This document shows positions 7,242-7,834 of a stretch of DNA of 7,834 bases, in pieces. The notes beneath the pieces are model-generated. The model made no database searches. It was not told the DNA's origin and was given only the letters and a program-made list of their open reading frames with translations. The stretch's first letter is position 1; each line of letters begins with the position of its first letter. The position numbers and the translations under genes were made by a program. Origin of the DNA: an uncultured Christensenellaceae bacterium (GTDB lineage: Bacteria > Bacillota > Clostridia > Christensenellales > MGBC116941); assembly GCA_910585035.1 (NCBI GenBank), contig CAJUEF010000001.1, positions 21,158 to 28,991 of the forward strand. The letters run 5' to 3'.

Positions 7242-7259
7242 AGATTATAATATAAATGA

Positions 7260-7834
7260 TTATACAATAGCTTTATTGGTTTCTACAGTTTCTTTATAGA
7301 AAGAATCAAGCAGCTTTGATAATTCTTTTGGAGCGTTTTTATTTACCTCATGACCTGAATTTTTTATGAAGTTCAATTCTGCATTTAATATATTTTCAGC
7401 TATATAAATTGAAGCTTTTTTATTTGCTTTGTCTCTTTCGCCGCAAAGCACTAATGTAGGACATGAAATATCATTTAGTCTGTTTGTAAAATTTAAAGCC
7501 ACCATGGAAGAAGTGAGCTTAATAAAGTCTTTTTTATTAAAACCAAGGTTTTGAAAAGATGCTAATGGAAGAAAGCGGAATATTAAGTTTTGAAATTTAA
7601 GCAACGTTTTTGGCATTTTACATTGCGCACCTATTAACACTAATGATTTTGTCATTTTAGGATTATCAAGTGCATAATTTAAAGCTAATACTGCGCCAAG
7701 GGAAAGACCGCAAAGGTTTAACGGCTCAGAAATATCTTTGCAATAATCCACTAAGGCGTTATATAAATTGCTATATGTTGCTTCTTTGTTTTTTAAAAGC
7801 AACGGTAAATTAAGACAAGTGATATTTTCTTGTT
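7260..7834 (-). CDS. Alpha/beta-hydrolase fold protein, N-terminus outside the window
   Basis: The frame is open to the right edge (first full codon at 7832-7830), giving 190 visible residues. The TTG at 7802 is not a convincing start, as the protein continues upstream with sequence like QENITCLNLP. The nucleophile elbow is GLSLG in LNLCGLSLGAVLALNYA, with Ser as the nucleophile. The probable acid is the Asp in PTLVLCGERDKANK and the base is the His in FIKNSGHEVNKNAP, so a complete catalytic triad is visible. A cap-like stretch lies between (LKFQNLIFRFLPLASFQNL). About 40-60 N-terminal residues, including the oxyanion loop, should lie beyond the window. The fold assignment is firm; the substrate cannot be told. 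Short-chain esterase, lipase-like or peptidase-like roles are all possible. Confidence 0.88.
   Translation of the reverse strand, partial: QENITCLNLPLLLKNKEATYSNLYNALVDYCKDISEPLNLCGLSLGAVLALNYALDNPKMTKSLVLIGAQCKMPKTLLKFQNLIFRFLPLASFQNLGFNKKDFIKLTSSMVALNFTNRLNDISCPTLVLCGERDKANKKASIYIAENILNAELNFIKNSGHEVNKNAPKELSKLLDSFYKETVETNKAIV

Overview
The window looks like a chromosomal segment of an anaerobic, low-GC Gram-positive bacterium (Bacillota, most likely class Clostridia and possibly Lachnospiraceae-like). This rests on the AT-rich codon use, strong AAGGAG-type ribosome binding sites, the purM-purN-purH-purD gene order, and a GHKL kinase/LytTR regulator pair. The lineage is inferred from these traits, not proven. 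No rRNA, tRNA, CRISPR array, insertion sequence or integrase was seen.

Region 1 (1-3790) is the distal part of a de novo purine operon on the + strand: the 3' end of purM, then purN, purH and purD, tightly packed and closed by a hairpin at about 3760-3790. Together they cover AIR synthesis, GAR formylation, GAR synthesis and the last two steps to IMP. The notable defect is in purH. Its reading frame is broken by a net one-base loss near 2012-2017, in the AICAR transformylase half. Adding one base restores a 507-residue protein, so this is either a recent lesion or a sequence error.

Region 2 (3791-5941) is a two-gene signalling operon. It encodes a LytTR-family response regulator and, overlapping it by one base, a multi-pass membrane GHKL sensor kinase of the AgrC/HPK10 type. 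No peptide precursor or AgrB-like processing gene is visible next to it. An extended -10 promoter lies just upstream of the regulator.

Region 3 (5942-6625) holds a single gene for a 157-residue, helical, highly charged soluble protein that I do not recognise. It has a very good ribosome binding site and is followed by the strongest terminator in the window, so it is probably an independent, well-expressed unit.

Region 4 (6626-7834) has a VanZ-family membrane protein with its own good promoter. It converges on the 3' end of an alpha/beta hydrolase on the - strand that runs off the right edge. Only 18 bases separate the two stop codons, and no hairpin is visible there.

The most useful second-look items are the purH frameshift, the uncharacterised 157-residue protein beside the kinase, and the orphan nature of the two-component system. 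I did not find convincing evidence of a wholly new multi-gene system.
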